64,000 bases of DNA, from assembly GCA_038210275.1 (NCBI GenBank), contig JBBQWV010000001.1, forward strand, positions 62,001-126,000. Reading direction: 5' to 3'. The position numbers and the translations under genes are program-made. Under the pieces are notes generated by a model. It saw nothing but the letters and a program-made list of their open reading frames with translations. It did no database searches and was not told the origin of the DNA. Every line of letters starts with the position of its first letter. The stretch's first letter is position 1. Below, piece after piece: positions 54,014 to 62,143 of the stretch. Source of the stretch: PALSA-1296 sp038210275. GTDB taxonomy: Bacteria > Bacteroidota > Ignavibacteria > Palsa-1295.

Positions 54014-56146
54014 CTATTTCAGGTCCCTTTCAATAGTGATTCTCACGGTACGTGAAAGGAATCTGCCTTCGGCATTACTATTATCAAAAAGAATATCTTT
54101 CGCTCCCCGAGCTTCTAAATTAAATTGCGGCGAAGTATGCCCAAGCTTGTGCAGCCGTGAAGAGAGCAAGAGCGATGCGCGGCTTGCACGGTCGAAGGAA
54201 AGATGCTCATTGTAATTTGGATCGCCGGTTACATCGGTATGCCCGATCAGCGTAACCCGTGAATCAGGAGTGATAGAACTTGCAATGCGTTCGAAGATAT
54301 AATCCGATGCGCTGTTTATTTCCGCAGACGAACTATAATCAAATAGCAAAAGATGAAAACGCTCTAAACTCTTATAGGCTGTCGTATCATTTGCATGACG
54401 AGTTCTATTCTGCTCATCTTTTTTTATTTTGATATTGCCATTAATGCTTGCGGTGTTGCCGACGGAATCAACCAGATCCATTTGCCAGGTAACCGAATCA
54501 TTTGATCCGACTACATTTCCTTCGGCAATATCCCACAATAATTCTCCGTTCGCATCCGGTGAGAGTCCATTAATAGTCTTAATGAGTTTTCCTGATTGTT
54601 TGATCGTAATTATTTGACTCCTGATTCCAGCATTGGACTTAATGTCCGAAACGAATCGGATATTCGGCGGCGTAGCAGTTCGCTCAATGCGATGAGTTTC
54701 TATAGGTTCAAGTAACGATGGAGTATTTGTGGTGATCTCGACGCGGCGGTTTTCGGCTTGACCAGTCGCAGCGGCATCATCCGAAGCCTGCAGAGGCAGC
54801 GCACGGGATTTGATCTTGATCCGCGATGGAGCGATACTCCAAACATTTTGCAAATACTTTGCCGTGCTCTCAGCGCGGAGGAGGGAAATGTTTTCTGCGG
54901 CAGCCGAGTCACTGGGAGAATGCAAACTACGAGTGCCCGTGATCGTGATGTTGGATATAGGCTTTTCCTGCATTCGCTTGCCAAGAATATTCAGCACTTC
55001 GTAATGAATCCCGAGTGCATTCAGCGAATAAAGCAATGAAGGGTCAAATGATTTGGTATCATTTATTGTAGAAAACGAATGATAACGATTCGGAATATCT
55101 GCCGAGCCATCGTCGAAGAATAAATAATTCAGCGTCGGTGCAACATCGGTGACTTTAACATTTTCAATCGCGACGATCGGTTCGGGAATTTCTTCTCCTG
55201 TTTCTGTGATGCCGACTGCTTTGACGGTAAAACGGAGAATACTTTTCATTGGAAGCGGCTCAACTGCTATTGGTGTCGCAATTGGGGGTAAAGGCTCGGG
55301 TAGCGGAAGTATTATCTTTTCAATCTTCTCTTCGGTTGGTAAAGCATACATCAAAGCAACAACTCCACCGATTGTCCATGTACGGTAATCGGAGCCGTTC
55401 GTTGAAGAGATAGGAGTTAGCGGGAAACTTGCTCTGATCTGCGGACTGATATTTACACTGGGTGATAATGCAATATCATATCCTGCTCCAAGCTCAACTG
55501 TCGCAGCAAAATTTTTTGCAGCAAAATTTCCGCTTGAAACTTCGCGCGTCGAAAGTAAATTATCGGTATAGACTGCATTCGTCGTCAGGATCTTTTCGGT
55601 CTGAGTGAAAGTATGATGAACCAAGTATGCAACTCCTGCACCTGCTCCAAGATGAAGTCTGCTAAAGGGTCGCCATGCAAGAAGTGCATCCAATGTGATC
55701 GTCTGAACATTAGTGGTAAAATTCCGCTCTCTGAAAACTTGGAATATTTCACTTGTTTGAATGTCGCGGGCAAATTCATTATTAAACGGTTTGGTTATAA
55801 ATGCCGATGAAAGATTTCTATAGCCAAGACTTGGCATGAATGAAAAATTATCCACTGGCAACGGAATCTCTGCCATGCCAAAAACTGAAATACCCGGTGC
55901 CGATCCTTTTTGAAAAACGCCACAAAGAAAATCACCGGCAAAAGATTGGATATAAGTTTGTGAAATATTTGAACCGAATTCACCGCCTAAACCAATTCGA
56001 ACCGGAAGAGGAGTTTGAGCGTGAACTGAAATTGAAAAAAGAAATGGAATAAGCAGGAATACCCGAGCAAGATTCGTGATCTTCGGATGATGAATTTGAT
56101 AGAGGACTCGCCGTCCTGTTTTTCCTACTTGTCCCTTGTGTGTCAT
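54014..56146 (-). CDS. OmpA-family outer-membrane protein with N-terminal barrel
   Basis: The 710-residue protein has a signal near residues 25-45 (ARVFLLIPFLFSISVHAQ). Residues 45-260 have barrel-like strands (IGLGGEFGSNISQT, FMPSLGYRNLSS, LGAGAGVAYLVHH). A proline-rich linker follows (PLPEPLPPIATPIAVEPLP). Two OmpA-like motifs occur: ITGTRSLHSPSDSAAAENISLLRAES near 395-420 and LIGHTDVTGDPNYNEHLSFDRA near 630-651, which normally bind peptidoglycan. It may anchor or help export the giant cargo downstream. Confidence 0.85.
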   Translation of the reverse strand: MTHKGQVGKTGRRVLYQIHHPKITNLARVFLLIPFLFSISVHAQTPLPVRIGLGGEFGSNISQTYIQSFAGDFLCGVFQKGSAPGISVFGMAEIPLPVDNFSFMPSLGYRNLSSAFITKPFNNEFARDIQTSEIFQVFRERNFTTNVQTITLDALLAWRPFSRLHLGAGAGVAYLVHHTFTQTEKILTTNAVYTDNLLSTREVSSGNFAAKNFAATVELGAGYDIALSPSVNISPQIRASFPLTPISSTNGSDYRTWTIGGVVALMYALPTEEKIEKIILPLPEPLPPIATPIAVEPLPMKSILRFTVKAVGITETGEEIPEPIVAIENVKVTDVAPTLNYLFFDDGSADIPNRYHSFSTINDTKSFDPSLLYSLNALGIHYEVLNILGKRMQEKPISNITITGTRSLHSPSDSAAAENISLLRAESTAKYLQNVWSIAPSRIKIKSRALPLQASDDAAATGQAENRRVEITTNTPSLLEPIETHRIERTATPPNIRFVSDIKSNAGIRSQIITIKQSGKLIKTINGLSPDANGELLWDIAEGNVVGSNDSVTWQMDLVDSVGNTASINGNIKIKKDEQNRTRHANDTTAYKSLERFHLLLFDYSSSAEINSASDYIFERIASSITPDSRVTLIGHTDVTGDPNYNEHLSFDRASRASLLLSSRLHKLGHTSPQFNLEARGAKDILFDNSNAEGRFLSRTVRITIERDLK

Positions 56147-56251
56147 AACCCAAACCTATGGCAACAACCCACTATAAAAAGGCTTCGGAAGGGAATAAAG
56201 TTCGCTTAGGAGAAATGACGCTAATGCCTGGCTTGGAAATTTTCCTCAAGA

Positions 56252-56364
56252 GCGTCATTACGAGTAGGCCGAAGCCCGACGTGGCAATATAAAATTTGAG
56301 ATATAAAGCACACTTCAAGATTTTAGATTGTCACGACCGACTGGTGCCGGTCTCGCAATGAGAC
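56252..56364. repeat. Family A2 dispersed palindromic repeat, complete unit
   Basis: Ends GCGTCATTACGAG and CTCGCAATGAGAC, degenerate relative to other units. The centre has TATAAAATTTGAGAT and AAGATTTTAGATTG, as in the other A2 units. It lies in the 326-base gap between the anti-sigma gene's terminator and the OmpA-family gene, which otherwise shows no gene. Confidence 0.78.
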
Positions 56365-56416
56365 AGTGTTGAAATTGAGCCGCTACTCCAACGATCATCC
56401 CTGGCTCACTCTTTAA

Positions 56417-56453
56417 AAAGAAAACAGGGACGCTGTGTGTCCCTGTTTTCTTT
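56417..56453 (-). terminator. Rho-independent terminator of the sigma/anti-sigma operon
   Basis: GAAAACAGGGA (56420-56430) and TCCCTGTTTTC (56440-56450) form a perfect 11-bp stem around a 9-base loop. On the minus strand it is followed by TTTTT. It lies 20 bases beyond the stop codon of the anti-sigma gene. Confidence 0.88.
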
Positions 56454-56472
56454 CTTGATCGGGAGGTACCTT

Positions 56473-57138
56473 TTACTTCTTTCCAGCTTCTTTATCAGGA
56501 TTGGTGATCGTGGTTTTCAGATCAACTGATCCCGGCTTACTGTTATTAATGATCGGCAGATTCTGCTTATGAGAAATATGCTGTGCAATATGTGAAGTAG
56601 GCTTCACAACATTAGCAGATGCATTCTCAGTTGGTTTCTGAAGATCTTTTGACGGATCAGAAGTTACAGTAGGTTGAATCGTAATTCCCGTAGCAGGGGC
56701 AACCGGAACTGCAATAACTGCTGGTGAAGGAGTATTGAGTTCTTGACTATTATTTGACGACATAAAAAATGAAGTACCCAACATTCCGAGGAGCAAGCCT
56801 AAAGTGATCGAGACCATAGGGCGTTTGAATGCCGAGCCTACATTCTGAAGGAATGATGTCGGCAGTATTGATGCCTGCTGAGTTTCATTCTCTTTCAGAG
56901 ACGACGGCACTAATGCTCCGCCTAAGCCAAGCGCCGTCAGTGTTTTTGATCTGACGAACGTCGGACTGCCCGAAGAATCTTTATCTTCGCGAACAGCTTT
57001 GAGAAGTTCGAGCTGCGAACGGAATGCCAAGCGCATGTCGTCGCGGGCAGCGACGTTGATCAGGAAATTCTGTTCCTGCGCCCCGGACATCTGGCGTTCG
57101 AAATATTGTTGTAATTGTTCTTCGTCTCTAATATTCAT
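56473..57138 (-). CDS. Putative anti-sigma factor, membrane-anchored
   Basis: The 221-residue protein has a cytoplasmic N-terminal domain (about 110 residues, with YFERQMSGAQEQNFLINVAARDD), one transmembrane helix (MVSITLGLLLGMLGTSFFM, about residues 111-129) and a Pro/Thr-rich periplasmic tail ending in basic residues. There is no ZAS zinc motif (HxxxCxxC). Its position directly behind the ECF sigma gene (14 bases) is the main reason for the call. The tail could sense envelope state, by inference. Confidence 0.72.
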   Translation of the reverse strand: MNIRDEEQLQQYFERQMSGAQEQNFLINVAARDDMRLAFRSQLELLKAVREDKDSSGSPTFVRSKTLTALGLGGALVPSSLKENETQQASILPTSFLQNVGSAFKRPMVSITLGLLLGMLGTSFFMSSNNSQELNTPSPAVIAVPVAPATGITIQPTVTSDPSKDLQKPTENASANVVKPTSHIAQHISHKQNLPIINNSKPGSVDLKTTITNPDKEAGKK

Positions 57139-57152
57139 AATATAATTGGCTA

Positions 57153-57848
57153 TTAATGTTCTTGTGACAGATACGGCACCTTAATGGATCCATCTTCCTC
57201 TTCTCCGAGACCGAGCCAGCTTGCGATCAATTTGCGAAGCCGGATGCGTGCTCGGAAAGCAATTGTTTTCACATTTCCTTCTGTTTTTCCCAACAATATG
57301 GCAATGTCATGATAACTAAAACCTGAGTATTCATGCAGGACAAATACTTCGCGCTGCTCGATCGGAAGCTTTGCCAGAGCCTGCGATATGAGTGTCCGAA
57401 TTTCTTCCTGCTCGGTTTGGCTTTCTAATGTAACACTGGCAAGTGAATTTTTTAGCTCTACCTTGCCGCGAGAACGTATCCATTCACGGCGCATCGAATT
57501 AAGGCATGTATTGCGTGCTGTCCGGAAGAGAAGCGATTGGAACCTGCCGACCTCGGTCTGTTTCGTGCGGATCTCAAAGATCACCGTCCAGATTTCCTGG
57601 AAGGAATCTTCAGCTACGCGCTGATCGGGGCACATCTTTCTGCAATAATGCAGCAGGGGCGCTTCGTATTTGGCATAAAGCGCAAGAAAGGCATCGTCGC
57701 GTCCGCTCGTAAAATCACGAACCAGAGCCAGATCAAATTGATCGTCCTCTGAAAGCGTACCCGTAATTTGGGGTACTTCAGGCAGCGGCGCGAAGTGCTC
57801 TTCGTTTAGCTCTGCCTGTTCTTCGTATAGACTGATGACTTCTTGCAC
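57153..57848 (-). CDS. RNA polymerase ECF sigma factor
   Basis: The 231-residue sigma-70 family factor starts at GTG 57848. Region 2 covers residues 40-110 (ALYAKYEAPLLHYCRK, AEDSFQEIWTVIFE, FQSLLFRTARNTCLNSMRR). Region 4 covers 150-210 (ALAKLPIEQREVFVLHEYSGFSYHDIAILLGKTEGNVKTIAFRAR). The N-terminal 35 residues are a polar extension. A promoter of ECF type lies 37 bases upstream, so autoregulation is likely, and an identical-looking promoter precedes the DUF1800 operon. Confidence 0.93.
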   Translation of the reverse strand: MQEVISLYEEQAELNEEHFAPLPEVPQITGTLSEDDQFDLALVRDFTSGRDDAFLALYAKYEAPLLHYCRKMCPDQRVAEDSFQEIWTVIFEIRTKQTEVGRFQSLLFRTARNTCLNSMRREWIRSRGKVELKNSLASVTLESQTEQEEIRTLISQALAKLPIEQREVFVLHEYSGFSYHDIAILLGKTEGNVKTIAFRARIRLRKLIASWLGLGEEEDGSIKVPYLSQEH

Positions 57849-57885
57849 GTTAGCTTTTATAGACTATAGTGTTCTTCTCTACTTT

Positions 57886-57916
57886 AAAAGACACTTGAGA
57901 TGTCATTTGGTTACAA
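57886..57916 (-). promoter_or_regulatory. ECF-type promoter of the sigma factor gene
   Basis: On the minus strand TTGTAACC (57909-57916) is followed after 16 bases by GTCTTTT (57886-57892). The site before the DUF1800 operon (27302-27332) has TTGTTACC, the same spacer length, GTCTTTT and the same TTAAAG continuation. Such matching promoters before an ECF gene and a distant operon usually mark autoregulation and a regulon. Confidence 0.75.
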
Positions 57917-58008
57917 TAAATTATAAAGAATATTTACAAAATGCATTTTTAAGCTCATTTTGGGCAATTTTGGATTGGGGAAAAGTTAGTGACCTATGGC
58001 ATGTAACA

Positions 58009-58046
58009 GTTTGGTAGTTCAGTAGTTGGTAGTTTGGTAGTGGGTA
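58009..58046. repeat. Simple repeat of TAGTTTGGTAGT type
   Basis: AGTTTGGTAGTTCAGTAG followed by TTGGTAGTTTGGTAGT. The complement of these units (ACTACCAAACT-like) appears at 35757-35806, so the two are one repeat class. It lies in the leader region before the IgGFc-like gene. Confidence 0.6.
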
Positions 58047-58074
58047 ATACTTAATTTTTCTTCTGGGTTTCTTG

Positions 58075-58083
58075 TAACTTTGC
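58075..58083 (+). promoter_or_regulatory. Bacteroidota-type -7 element upstream of the IgGFc-like cargo
   Basis: TAACTTTGC is an exact match to TAnnTTTGC and lies 44 bases before the ATG at 58128. It overlaps TTGTAAC, which also resembles the ECF -35 box, but no GTC follows at the right distance, so the housekeeping reading is preferred. Confidence 0.5.
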
Positions 58084-58127
58084 ACTTCTAAATCGTTTTA
58101 CTTGCATCAATTGTTATACGATAGATT

Positions 58128-61100
58128 ATGAACACACATAAATTTCTATTCCGCATTATCCCCACCTGCCTCCTTTTGGCAAGTTGTTTTTTCTCTCCGA
58201 ATTTTGCAAAAGCGCAATCTGCTTCCGGGGTATCCTCCGATGGAAGAGATTTTTATATCGGCTTTGTCTATCCAAGTTTTAATAAAGCAAACACGAGCAG
58301 CGCAGGCAGAAATGTCGCCGGATTTTTTAGCGTCCATGCACTTATCTCAAGCTATGAGGGTAATAACAAAGTTACCATTGCCTATTTTGATCCTCAATCG
58401 GGTCAGGAAACTACAACCTCAACACTAACTGTAGGTGCTCGAAATGCAGTGCAGGTTCAATTAAATCTGACCATGATGAAGATGGATGAGCCCGGTGATA
58501 TTCCTCAGTACAGAGCCTGCCACATTACTTCGCAAAACCCTGTGAATATTCAGTACTTCAGTACCGGAGCTTGTTCGGGTGGAAGTTATCTTGCGCTTGC
58601 AACACCTGCTCTCGGAAAAAATTATGTGGTGCCAAGTTACTATGATAATCCCGGAGCGGGCGCGGCAACGAATGCTGGCAGCACTGGTGAAAACGCAGGA
58701 GGGTTCTTTCTTCTCGTAGCTGCATTCGACAGTACACATATAATAATATCGCCCAATGAAACTACTGCAGGCGGTCATCAAGGGAAAAATTCAGGTAATG
58801 GCTCAGATGGTCAGGAACATCCGTATAGTATATTACTTAGGCGCGGTCAATGTTATTGGGTTAAAGGTAAAGGAGCTGATGGGTCTAATGATATGTCGGG
58901 TACAGTCGTCGTTTCGGATAAGCCCATCGCCATGCTTGCCGGTCACGAAGATGCATTTATTGGTGATGTCGGTGCGCGTTATGTTGATGCGCGTGATTTT
59001 ATGATCGAACAAGCTATCCCCGCAGAATTTTTCGACACAACAGGTTACGTCTCAATACCTCTTGTAGATGCAGCGCCGCTCGATGAAACTTCTCCCGGAT
59101 ACGGTGAGAACTACAGAGTATATACGGACCAGCCAACTTCTTCTATAGTTATGAATAATTGTTCAGGCAGTAATATTTTATTTTCCGCACAAAAATTAGG
59201 ATACCCAACTCCCGAAAGAAGTAATGTCGGTTGTCCGATGGAATTTCATTCAATTGATGGACATAAATTCGGAGTGATGATGTATGATTTGCGCGGTCAG
59301 GGAACAACGGCGCCATATCCTTCAGAGAGCATGATGACGATCATTCCTATGTCAAGTTGGAAAACATCATATTTGTTTTATGTTGCTGCCAATACGTTCG
59401 AAGTGCTTCAGAATTATTATATCAATGTCATTGCATTGAGGACTGATCTTGACGGTGGCTTTATTAAGTTCGGATTTAATGGATCGTCTACTTTAACAAA
59501 TGTGACTACGGGATTTTCTTCTAAAGGTTCATTCCCCAATATTCCAAATCACCCCGAGTTAAAAGGCGCTCGTTATGTCGTGCATCCCGGAGCATACTAT
59601 CTCACCAACGTTCGTGATGCTATATTGCATCCGCTAACTGATACAGGAGGTACCTATCATGGAACACCTGAGGAAGTGAATGCTGATACGACTTACCTTC
59701 ACGGAGCATTCATGGTTTATCACTATGGAATGCGTGCTCTTGATCCTGATCGCGATCTTGGCGATTTCTGCGGGGATGATTTCTTTTTCTCTTATGCCAA
59801 TCCAGTCGGAGCATCTCTTTCAAGCGGTGATCCTGCAAAACTAAGTATTGTGATTGATTCGCAGTGCGGTAAATGGAATCTCTGCGTACATGATACAAAA
59901 GCAAAAGATCCCGGTATTAGGAGTATCACTCTTCTTAATGACTCGACGGGAATTCAATTCAGTCCCGGAAAAAAATCGGTGAATTGCAAGCTTGATGCCA
60001 CAATAGATCCGAAAAATTTCGGCGAAGTGGAATTGCCCGGCACAGATAGCGTCGTTTGTTTTAGCGTGTCTGCCGATAATCCCTTTCTCCCTTCTTACGG
60101 AGCGGTGATGATCACCGATAATGCGGGGAAGAAGCAGGTTGTTGAATTCCAGAATGCTTCAAAAAAATTAAGTATCTCGCCGAATTCCACTCCGATTGAT
60201 TTCGGAGTTCACGGATACAGTTCGGATACGTGTATCAATATCGTTATAAAAAATACTGCTGATCTGGTTTCCCCGCCTCGACTTATCAGATCTGTTGAGC
60301 TGATAGGAAGTAATTTGTTCAGTATTGCTAATGTTCAGCCAACTCTACCTTTTACTATTGGCTCAAATGATTCTCTGCTCGTGAGAGTATGTTTTACCGG
60401 AAGTGATACGACCGTAGTTATTGATTCATTGAAATTTGGTATTGATTGTTTCGATCAACCCATCGTCCTGCAAGCGCAAGGTACGGCGCCGATTATTTCT
60501 GCAAACGATCTTGATTTTGGTGCTGTCGATACAGGCAGTACTATTTGTAAGAACGATACGATCCGAAATATCGGAGCAGCAGCATTCACACTTTCAAAGA
60601 ATTTTATTCTGCACGATGCAAAACATTTCATAATAAATGATGCAGCGAGACTTCCACTTATAATCCCTGCCGGTGGATTCGTTATCCTATCAGTCTGCTA
60701 TACACCTGGTTTAGAAGCTGATACAACAAGAATTGATTGGGCTACAAATGTAAAAGATCATACACAAAAAGATTTTTCGATCTTGACAGGTAGGGGCGCA
60801 GTGCCACTGCTGAATTGGAATGTACCATCATTTGCGTATTCAACCGATACTGTTACTGCAGTGGTCAAGAGGTTTTACCTTCTGAATCACGGTGTAAGGG
60901 ATGCAAATGTGGATGTTGTAAAAATTATCGGCGTAGATTCGGCGCAGTTTACAATCGTCGCGGACCAATTAGGATTTATCCCTCTCAAACTTTTTCCTCT
61001 TCATGTAGGCGATTCGATCTGGGTTGATATACGTTTTATGCCTTTGCTAAGTGGTATTCCGCCTGCCCGTTATGCCAATCGTCATGCTCAAGCGGTCGCT

Positions 61101-61427
61101 TTAGCCGCTGGGGAAAAAACGGCAGTGCTTGATCTCTCGGCAACATTTGCAACAAGTGGTGTATCACAGGCTTCACCACCGATGAAGTTCTCCATCAATC
61201 CAAATCCTGCAAATGGCAGCAGCATTATTCTCTCATTCGATAGAACATCGGAGAATGCAGAGATCAGTATCTTTGATATTCTCGGAAGAGAAATGTATAA
61301 GAGAAAACTGTCTTCTTCACTAAATCAATTAGAAATCCCAATCAGTGCTTTGTATAATGGTATCTATTATGCGAGAGTGATGGAGGATGGGAAAATAGTG
61401 ACACAGAAGTTTGAAGTGGCGAGGTAG
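58128..61427 (+). CDS. T9SS cargo with IgGFc-binding-like N-terminal domain
   Basis: The 1099-residue protein has a signal peptide (LASCFFSPNFAKAQ). Residues 35-530 match the pattern of IgGFc-binding N-terminal domains: GRDFYIGFVYPSF, NKVTIAYFDPQSGQ, PVNIQYFSTGACSGGSYLALATPALGK, VVSDKPIAMLAGHEDAF. Hydin-like beta domains follow (IDFGVHGYSSDTCINIVIKN, LDFGAVDTGSTIC). The C-terminus (FSINPNPANGSSIILSF to QKFEVAR) is a T9SS sorting domain. The name reflects a metazoan domain; the bacterial ligand is unknown. It is divergent from the sigma factor operon. Confidence 0.85.
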   Translation: MNTHKFLFRIIPTCLLLASCFFSPNFAKAQSASGVSSDGRDFYIGFVYPSFNKANTSSAGRNVAGFFSVHALISSYEGNNKVTIAYFDPQSGQETTTSTLTVGARNAVQVQLNLTMMKMDEPGDIPQYRACHITSQNPVNIQYFSTGACSGGSYLALATPALGKNYVVPSYYDNPGAGAATNAGSTGENAGGFFLLVAAFDSTHIIISPNETTAGGHQGKNSGNGSDGQEHPYSILLRRGQCYWVKGKGADGSNDMSGTVVVSDKPIAMLAGHEDAFIGDVGARYVDARDFMIEQAIPAEFFDTTGYVSIPLVDAAPLDETSPGYGENYRVYTDQPTSSIVMNNCSGSNILFSAQKLGYPTPERSNVGCPMEFHSIDGHKFGVMMYDLRGQGTTAPYPSESMMTIIPMSSWKTSYLFYVAANTFEVLQNYYINVIALRTDLDGGFIKFGFNGSSTLTNVTTGFSSKGSFPNIPNHPELKGARYVVHPGAYYLTNVRDAILHPLTDTGGTYHGTPEEVNADTTYLHGAFMVYHYGMRALDPDRDLGDFCGDDFFFSYANPVGASLSSGDPAKLSIVIDSQCGKWNLCVHDTKAKDPGIRSITLLNDSTGIQFSPGKKSVNCKLDATIDPKNFGEVELPGTDSVVCFSVSADNPFLPSYGAVMITDNAGKKQVVEFQNASKKLSISPNSTPIDFGVHGYSSDTCINIVIKNTADLVSPPRLIRSVELIGSNLFSIANVQPTLPFTIGSNDSLLVRVCFTGSDTTVVIDSLKFGIDCFDQPIVLQAQGTAPIISANDLDFGAVDTGSTICKNDTIRNIGAAAFTLSKNFILHDAKHFIINDAARLPLIIPAGGFVILSVCYTPGLEADTTRIDWATNVKDHTQKDFSILTGRGAVPLLNWNVPSFAYSTDTVTAVVKRFYLLNHGVRDANVDVVKIIGVDSAQFTIVADQLGFIPLKLFPLHVGDSIWVDIRFMPLLSGIPPARYANRHAQAVALAAGEKTAVLDLSATFATSGVSQASPPMKFSINPNPANGSSIILSFDRTSENAEISIFDILGREMYKRKLSSSLNQLEIPISALYNGIYYARVMEDGKIVTQKFEVAR

Positions 61428-61434
61428 GTGTTAG

Positions 61435-61556
61435 GTGTCATTGTGAGGATTACGTTAGCCCGACGAAGCAACCCCCTGAATCGTGGTAGAGACTAAGGTG
61501 CTACAATCTATTTTAGGATTTCTTCGTCGTCGCTTCGGGCCTCCTCGCAATAACAC
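61435..61556. repeat. Family A dispersed palindromic repeat, complete unit
   Basis: Ends GTGTCATTGTGAGGA and CTCCTCGCAATAACAC, slightly degenerate. The centre (AATCGTGGTAGAGACTAAGG) is shared with the unit at 45610-45728. It fills half the 251-base gap between the IgGFc-like and FKBP genes. Confidence 0.85.
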
Positions 61557-61678
61557 AATTAAAATATGGTTTGCCACTTAAATCCCTCGCTGGCGAAACT
61601 CTCAACCCCTTTTCTCCGTTACTTGGCAGCCTTTTAGCCGTAGAGTAATTTTATCATTAACGATCCAATTAAATAAAT

Positions 61679-62143
61679 ATGAAAATTATCACAGTACTTT
61701 GTATTCTTGTATTAGGTGCAGGATGTTCTACATCACAAACAACCACATCCACAACCTCAACCACAACTTCAACAATGACAAAAACAACTGAGACGATCGT
61801 CACAACTGCTTCTGGATTGCAATACGTCGATAAGAAGGTCGGTGACGGTGCAATGCCAAAGGCAGGGCAGAAGATCAGCGTAAATTATACCGGAATGCTG
61901 ACCGATTCGACATTATTCGATTCGAATGTTGATCCGAAGTTTGGTCATGTGCAGCCCTTCGAATTCAATGTCGGCACTCATCAGGTGATCGCGGGATGGG
62001 ATGAAGGTTTGCTTTCAATGAAGGTCGGCGGAAGACGCAGACTAATCATTCCTTATAAACTCGCTTATGGCGAAGGCGGATCGGGTCCGATCCCACCAAA
62101 AGCAACACTTATCTTCGACGTGGAGCTGGTAGCAATTAAATAA
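61679..62143 (+). CDS. FKBP-type peptidyl-prolyl isomerase, lipoprotein
   Basis: Catalyses cis-trans isomerisation of prolyl bonds to help fold envelope proteins. The 154-residue product has a lipoprotein signal with lipobox GAGC (Cys16), a Thr/Ser-rich linker (residues 17-45), and one FKBP domain: ISVNYTGMLTDSTLFDSN, FEFNVGTHQVIAGWDEGLLSMKVGG and the closing IPYKLAYGEGGSGPIPPKATLIFDVEL, with the active-site Tyr, Asp, Trp and Phe positions present. The stop overlaps the next ATG. Confidence 0.93.
   Translation: MKIITVLCILVLGAGCSTSQTTTSTTSTTTSTMTKTTETIVTTASGLQYVDKKVGDGAMPKAGQKISVNYTGMLTDSTLFDSNVDPKFGHVQPFEFNVGTHQVIAGWDEGLLSMKVGGRRRLIIPYKLAYGEGGSGPIPPKATLIFDVELVAIK

Noticed and set aside
58009..58046. 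CRISPR-like array
   Set aside because: The units are short, adjacent and lack unique spacers; no cas genes are in the window.
58074..58105. ECF-type promoter before the IgGFc-like gene
   Set aside because: TTGTAAC is present but the next CGTTTT is one or two bases too close; the TAnnTTTGC reading fits better.
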